The position numbers and the translations under genes were made by a program. 19,224 nucleotides of DNA from DATKEG01 sp035544515 (GTDB lineage: Bacteria > Acidobacteriota > Vicinamibacteria > Fen-336), in the NCBI GenBank assembly GCA_035544515.1, contig DATKEG010000007.1, positions 1-19,224 of the forward strand, read 5' to 3'. Under the pieces are notes generated by a model. That model searched no databases, was not told the origin of the DNA, and saw only the letters and a list, made by a program, of their open reading frames with translations. Within the stretch, counting starts at the first letter, position 1. The number at the start of each line of letters is the position of its first letter. Positions 15,841 through 19,224 of the stretch are shown here, piece by piece.

Positions 15841-17379
15841 TCAGGGGCGCGAGCCGGCGCCCGCGGACGTCCCTCGCCGCTGCTCGCGCTGCTGCTGGTA
15901 GCGCGCCAGCCCGCGCACCAGCGCCGACACCACCTTCGCCTGGTACTCGTCCGAGGTGAGCAGCCTCTCCTCTTCGGCGTTGCTGATGAACCCGACCTCC
16001 ACGAGCACGGCGGGCATGGCCGCTCCCACCAGCACGCGGAAGGGCGCCTGCTTGATGCCGCGGCCCTCGCTGCCGGTCACGCCGGCCAGCTCTTCCTGCA
16101 GGCGGGTGGCCAGGGCGGAGGACTCCTCGAGGTGCTCGGCCTGCGCCATGTCCCACAGGATGAGCGCCACGTCGGACCGGCCCTCCGGCACATGGCCGGG
16201 ACCGGCCAGGCCCCCGCCGGAGCCGTCCACCAGGCCGCCCTCCACCATGGCCAGGCGCCGGCTCTCCTCGTCGGAGGCCTCGAGCGAGAGGAAGTAGACC
16301 TCGCTTCCGCGCGCCCCCTGGCTGCGGCTGGCGTTGGCGTGTATGGAGACGAACAGGTCGGCCTTGTAGTTGTTGGCGAAGGCGGCGCGGTCGTCGAGCG
16401 GCACGTCCTGGTCGCCGTCGCGGGTGAGGAAGGCCTGCAGACCCAGGCCGTTGGCCACCGCGCTGCGCAGCTTGCGCGCGATGGCCAGCGTGACGTCCTT
16501 CTCCAGCGCGCCCCCCGGGCCCTGGGCGCCCACGAGCCCTCCCCCGTGCCCGGGATCGATGACGACGGTGCGCAGCCCGTGTTCCGCGGGGATGGCCGCG
16601 GGCGGTGGGCCCGGGGTGGGGGCACTGCCGGCCACCGGCGCCGGGCCCATGAAGTCCAGGATGAGGCGGAAGGGCGGCCCCTCCTCCTCGGCGCTGCGGA
16701 GCCGCTCGAAACGGCGGCCCAGCGTGATCGCGAAGAGGTTGTCCTTCCCGCCCAGGAACTGCACGCGGTCCACGATGCCGCCGGTGAGGCGTTCCTGCGC
16801 GTAGGAGACGTCGACGAGGTCACGGGTGATGCCGACCGTGACCCGGCCCTCCTCCCGCCCCACGCGGAACGGCACCTTCTCGCTGGCCTCGAGCACCACG
16901 CGCACCGACTCGCCGGAGACGACCGTGCTCACGCTGACGCGCGGCGCGGGCACGTTGCCCACCCGCAGCACGCGGGACGCGGCGCGCCACTCCGCCCGCG
17001 TGCCCAGCAGCGGAGCGAGCAGGCGGGGCAGCGAGTCCACGGGCACCAGCCAGCCGCCCTCCTCGAGCAGGGCGGGGGACGACATCAGGCGCAGGTCGCC
17101 GCCGACCGAGGCCAGGCTCTTCTTGTCGTACAGGATGACCTGGCGGCCCTCGAAGCTCAGCGTGACCGAGCCCCCGCGCGCGTCCGTGGTGGCCGAGATC
17201 CCCAGGGTGGGCAGGAGCGGACCGATGGGCAGCAGCTCGGCGCCCCCGCGCACCACCGGAGTCGCCTCACGGCGCTCGCCTTCGAGCAGCACCACGATCG
17301 GGTCGGTGGCCGGCGCGGCCTGAAGCAGGAGGAGGGGAGCGGCGACGAGGACGGCGACGAGCGGCGGGCGGACGCGGAT
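15841..17379 (-). CDS. N-acetylmuramoyl-L-alanine amidase (AMIN + Amidase_3), exported
   Basis: A periplasmic zinc amidase that cuts the bond between MurNAc and the stem peptide. Numbered from the GTG at 17295: a copper-amine-oxidase-N-like domain (about 8-112), an AMIN domain (about 117-215), a Pro/Ala linker, and Amidase_3 (about 242-468). The zinc and catalytic residues are all present: H250 in VVIDPGHGG, E265 in ALEKDV, H319 in FVSIHANA and E433 in VLVEVGFISNAEEE. Starting at 17295 would leave the protein without a signal peptide. The frame continues upstream and encodes a basic-hydrophobic export signal (RVRPPLVAVLVAAPLLLLQA). It begins at an ATC at 17379, seven bases after AAGGAGG. I therefore extend the gene to 17379, though ATC is a very rare start. 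It is the first gene of the long minus-strand run. Confidence 0.93.
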   Translation of the reverse strand: MRVRPPLVAVLVAAPLLLLQAAPATDPIVVLLEGERREATPVVRGGAELLPIGPLLPTLGISATTDARGGSVTLSFEGRQVILYDKKSLASVGGDLRLMSSPALLEEGGWLVPVDSLPRLLAPLLGTRAEWRAASRVLRVGNVPAPRVSVSTVVSGESVRVVLEASEKVPFRVGREEGRVTVGITRDLVDVSYAQERLTGGIVDRVQFLGGKDNLFAITLGRRFERLRSAEEEGPPFRLILDFMGPAPVAGSAPTPGPPPAAIPAEHGLRTVVIDPGHGGGLVGAQGPGGALEKDVTLAIARKLRSAVANGLGLQAFLTRDGDQDVPLDDRAAFANNYKADLFVSIHANASRSQGARGSEVYFLSLEASDEESRRLAMVEGGLVDGSGGGLAGPGHVPEGRSDVALILWDMAQAEHLEESSALATRLQEELAGVTGSEGRGIKQAPFRVLVGAAMPAVLVEVGFISNAEEERLLTSDEYQAKVVSALVRGLARYQQQREQRRGTSAGAGSRP

Positions 17380-17386
17380 GGAGGGG

Positions 17387-17393
17387 CCTCCTT
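17387..17393 (-). promoter_or_regulatory. Strong Shine-Dalgarno before the amidase signal peptide
   Basis: AAGGAGG on the minus strand is the full anti-16S complement. It lies seven bases before an ATC codon that opens a complete signal peptide in the amidase frame. No ATG, GTG or TTG lies within usable distance. This decides the probable start, unless the ATC is a mis-called ATG. Confidence 0.6.
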
Positions 17394-17403
17394 GACCGCG
17401 TCT

Positions 17404-17433
17404 ATGTTACGGCAACAGGCCGGCCGCGACCAA
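17404..17433 (-). promoter_or_regulatory. Weak candidate promoter for the amidase operon
   Basis: TTGGTC (17433-17428) and TAACAT (17409-17404) on the minus strand are 18 bases apart, matching consensus at three and four of six positions. The start would lie very close to the Shine-Dalgarno. The position is right but the match is poor. Confidence 0.25.
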
Positions 17434-17484
17434 GCCTGGGGTCGCGAATCGAACCGTGGACCTGATATAGACTCCCGGACCGTC

Positions 17485-18822
17485 ATGACCAGCGCCGCCT
17501 CGCCCGCGCGCCTCCGCCCGCTCACCCCGACGGAATGGCTCATCTGCGGCGTGGCCGCCCTGGGGTTCGCCTTCGACATCTACGAGCTGCTGATGCTGCC
17601 GCTCATCGTGCGGCCCGCGCTGCTCGAGTTGATGGGGGTGCGCCCGGGCAGCCCCGAGTTCAACCACTGGGTGGGCCTCCTCTTCTACGTGCCCGCGCTG
17701 GCCGGCGGGACCTTCGGCCTGCTCGGCGGGTATCTCACCGACGTGTTCGGCCGCCGCCGCGTGCTCGTGTGGAGCATCCTTCTCTATGCGTTCTCGGCCC
17801 TGGCCGCCGGCTTCGCGCGCTCGCCCGAATGGCTGCTCTTCTTCCGCTGCACGACGTTCGTGGGGGTGTGCGTCGAGTTCGTGGCGGCCGTGGCCTGGCT
17901 GGCGGAGCTGTTCCCGGATCCCAAGCGCCGCGAATCCGTCCTCGGCTACACCCAGGCGTTCTCGTCCCTGGGCGGGATCCTGGTGACGGGCGCCTACTTC
18001 CTCGCCGTCACCTACGCCGACGCGCTGCCCGCCATCCAGGGCACCCACTCCGCGTGGCGGTACACGCTGATCTCCGGCGTGATCCCGGCGCTGCCCCTCA
18101 TCGTCATCCGGCCGTTCCTGCCCGAGTCGCCCGCCTGGCGGCAGAAGAAGCAGGCGGGCACGCTCAAGCGCCCGAGCATCCTCGCCCTCTTCCAGGGGGA
18201 GCTGAGGCGGACGACGGTGGTCACGACGGTGCTCTTCGCCTGCAGCTACGGGGCCGCGTTCGGGGCCATCCAGCACGTGCCGCGCATCGTGCCGGGCATC
18301 GCCGAGGTCCGGTCCCTGCCCGGGCCGGCCCAGGAGCGCGTGGTCAGCGCGGTGCAGGCCTGGCAGGAGGTCGGCGGCCTGACCGGCCGCCTGCTCCTGG
18401 CCTGGCTCGCGGTGCGCATCCTGTCGCGCCGCCGCCTGCTGCACGTCTTCCAGGTGCCGGGCCTCATCCTCCTGCCGCTCGTGTTCCTCTACGCGACGTC
18501 GGACGTGGACCTGCTGAAGTGGGGGATCTTCCTCTCCGGCCTCGTCACCGTGGCCCAGTTCAGCTTCTGGGGCAACTACCTGCCGCGCGTCTATCCCACG
18601 CACCTGCGCGGCACGGGCGAGAGCTTCGCCGCCAACGTGGGCGGCCGCATGATCGGGACCTCCGCGGCCCTGGTCACCACCACCCTGGCCAGCAGCATGC
18701 CCGGCGGCACGCCGAGCCAGCAGCTCGCCTACGCGGCCGCGGTGGTCGCGTTCGGCGTCTACGCGATCGGCTTCGCGGCCAGCTTCTTCCTGCCCGAGCC
18801 CGCGCGGGAGCTGCCCGAGTAG
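17485..18822 (+). CDS. Major facilitator superfamily transporter
   Basis: The 445-aa inner-membrane protein has about twelve hydrophobic segments in two halves. The first helix carries FAFDIYELLMLPLI, like the D-x-Y-x-x-D/E motif of the sugar and aromatic-acid:H+ symporter groups. The loop between helices 2 and 3 is GGYLTDVFGRRRVLVW, the MFS motif A (G-x-x-x-D-x-x-G-R-R). A central cytoplasmic stretch (PESPAWRQKKQAGTLKRPS) separates the halves and includes the PESP motif of sugar-porter-like members. The substrate is unknown. The ATG at 17485 has no strong ribosome binding site; TATAGA about 13 bases upstream could give an almost leaderless message. The gene is divergent from the amidase operon across about 105 bases. 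The open frame reaching far upstream is a shadow of antisense genes. Confidence 0.92.
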   Translation: MTSAASPARLRPLTPTEWLICGVAALGFAFDIYELLMLPLIVRPALLELMGVRPGSPEFNHWVGLLFYVPALAGGTFGLLGGYLTDVFGRRRVLVWSILLYAFSALAAGFARSPEWLLFFRCTTFVGVCVEFVAAVAWLAELFPDPKRRESVLGYTQAFSSLGGILVTGAYFLAVTYADALPAIQGTHSAWRYTLISGVIPALPLIVIRPFLPESPAWRQKKQAGTLKRPSILALFQGELRRTTVVTTVLFACSYGAAFGAIQHVPRIVPGIAEVRSLPGPAQERVVSAVQAWQEVGGLTGRLLLAWLAVRILSRRRLLHVFQVPGLILLPLVFLYATSDVDLLKWGIFLSGLVTVAQFSFWGNYLPRVYPTHLRGTGESFAANVGGRMIGTSAALVTTTLASSMPGGTPSQQLAYAAAVVAFGVYAIGFAASFFLPEPARELPE

Positions 18823-18946
18823 GCGGGCAAGGAGGCGGCCAGCCGCGCCACCGACCGCGCCGCCACGCCGCGGCGGAACACGGAGGGCGGCCGGCGCGCC
18901 GTCGAATTCCCGACCGGCGGGATGGTAGCCTCGGGCTGGAGGCCAT

Positions 18947-19224
18947 ATGCCCCGAAAGCCATCCGTCGCCCCGGTCGTCCTCGCGGCCGCAGCGCTCCTG
19001 CCAACCCTCGCGCAGGCGCAGATCCCGGACAAGTTCACGAACCTGCAGCTCCTTCCCAAGGACGCCACGCGCGCGCAAGTCGTGGAGACGATGCGCGGGT
19101 TCGCGTCCGCCCTCGGCGTCCGCTGCAACCACTGTCACGTGGGGGCCGATCCGGCCACGCTGGAGGGCTTCGATTTCGCCGCCGACACGAAACAGGCGAA
19201 GCGGGTGACGCGCGCCATGATGCG
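18947..19224 (+). CDS. c-type cytochrome, reaction-centre cytochrome subunit-like (5' part)
   Basis: The frame starts at ATG with GGAGG four bases upstream and runs off the right edge after 92 complete codons. A signal peptide (VVLAAAALLPTLAQA, cleavage near residue 24) is followed by IPDKFTNLQLLPKDATRAQV and a single haem c motif, CNHCH (residues 60-64), in ALGVRCNHCHVG. The F-x-N-L-Q-x-L-P-K-D opening and the helix MRGFASALGV before the haem resemble proteins annotated as photosynthetic reaction centre cytochrome c subunit-like. These are widespread in non-phototrophic soil bacteria, so photosynthesis should not be inferred. It should be periplasmic and carry electrons. It follows the MFS gene after 124 bases that contain GC-rich inverted repeats but no T-tract. 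Confidence 0.87.
   Translation, partial: MPRKPSVAPVVLAAAALLPTLAQAQIPDKFTNLQLLPKDATRAQVVETMRGFASALGVRCNHCHVGADPATLEGFDFAADTKQAKRVTRAMM

Noticed and set aside
17430..17470. GGTTCGATTC on the minus strand, resembling a tRNA T-loop
   Set aside because: The flanking bases do not form a 5-bp T-stem, and no acceptor or anticodon arm can be built around it.
15274..17484. Long plus-strand extension upstream of the MFS transporter, seemingly making a 1182-codon gene
   Set aside because: The upstream 737 codons are antisense to the amidase and GerMN genes and look like low-complexity shadow sequence. The transporter starts naturally at 17485.
18823..18946. GC-rich inverted repeats between the MFS gene and the last cytochrome
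   Set aside because: Such repeats are expected by chance at this GC content, and there is no T-tract or other supporting feature.
17407..19128. 573-codon minus-strand frame opposite the MFS gene
   Set aside because: It is rich in Arg, Gly, His and Glu with no hydrophobic pattern or motifs, while the plus strand encodes a clear transporter.

Overview
The window is very GC-rich (about 70% by eye), almost fully coding and gene-dense. It holds chromosomal housekeeping genes of a free-living, probably soil or subsurface, Gram-negative-type bacterium. The high GC, a five-haem cytochrome c, a reaction-centre-type mono-haem cytochrome c and an amidase/GerMN pair suggest an uncultivated lineage such as Rokubacteria/Methylomirabilota, or less likely Acidobacteriota. 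That placement is inference. I see no phage, transposon, CRISPR, rRNA or tRNA.

Layout. (1) 1-4174, minus strand: a translation/transcription block, rimO, then rimP-nusA-infB. infB runs off the left edge. The rimP-nusA-infB unit has its own near-consensus sigma-70 promoter, followed at once by an intrinsic-terminator hairpin with eight T's. This is a probable attenuator. (2) 4347-5845: three small genes without a recognised function: an 89-aa cytosolic protein (minus), then a membrane-anchored Ala/Glu-rich coiled-coil protein and a small exported protein (both plus). (3) 5976-7136, plus: an exported five-haem cytochrome c. (4) 7146-17379, minus: a tight run of ten genes. In transcription order they are an N-acetylmuramoyl-L-alanine amidase, a GerMN protein, a PLP aminotransferase, an exported TPR/thioredoxin-like protein, a cyclophilin, a CYTH protein, a sugar-1-phosphate nucleotidyltransferase, an AmgK-like sugar kinase, asparaginyl-tRNA synthetase and a MurG/arabinokinase-type glycosyltransferase. 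Several joints are 1-4 base stop/start overlaps, so translation is probably coupled. (5) 17485-18822, plus: an MFS transporter. (6) 18947 to the right edge, plus: the start of a c-type cytochrome of the reaction-centre cytochrome family.

How the parts may work together. The amidase cuts peptidoglycan in the periplasm. Downstream in the same run lie a kinase resembling AmgK (MurNAc/GlcNAc anomeric kinase), a nucleotidyltransferase and a glycosyltransferase-like protein. Together these could phosphorylate a free sugar at C1, convert it to an NDP-sugar and transfer it. This resembles the AmgK-MurU cell-wall recycling route, but the nucleotidyltransferase carries an extra hexapeptide-repeat domain and a glycosyltransferase is added.

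The most unusual signals are the rimP leader and three genes whose best start by context is not ATG, GTG or TTG: CTG for rimP, CTG for the AmgK-like kinase (overlapping the upstream stop as CTGA) and ATC for the amidase (good Shine-Dalgarno and a complete signal peptide). I saw no clearly new defence or mobile system.
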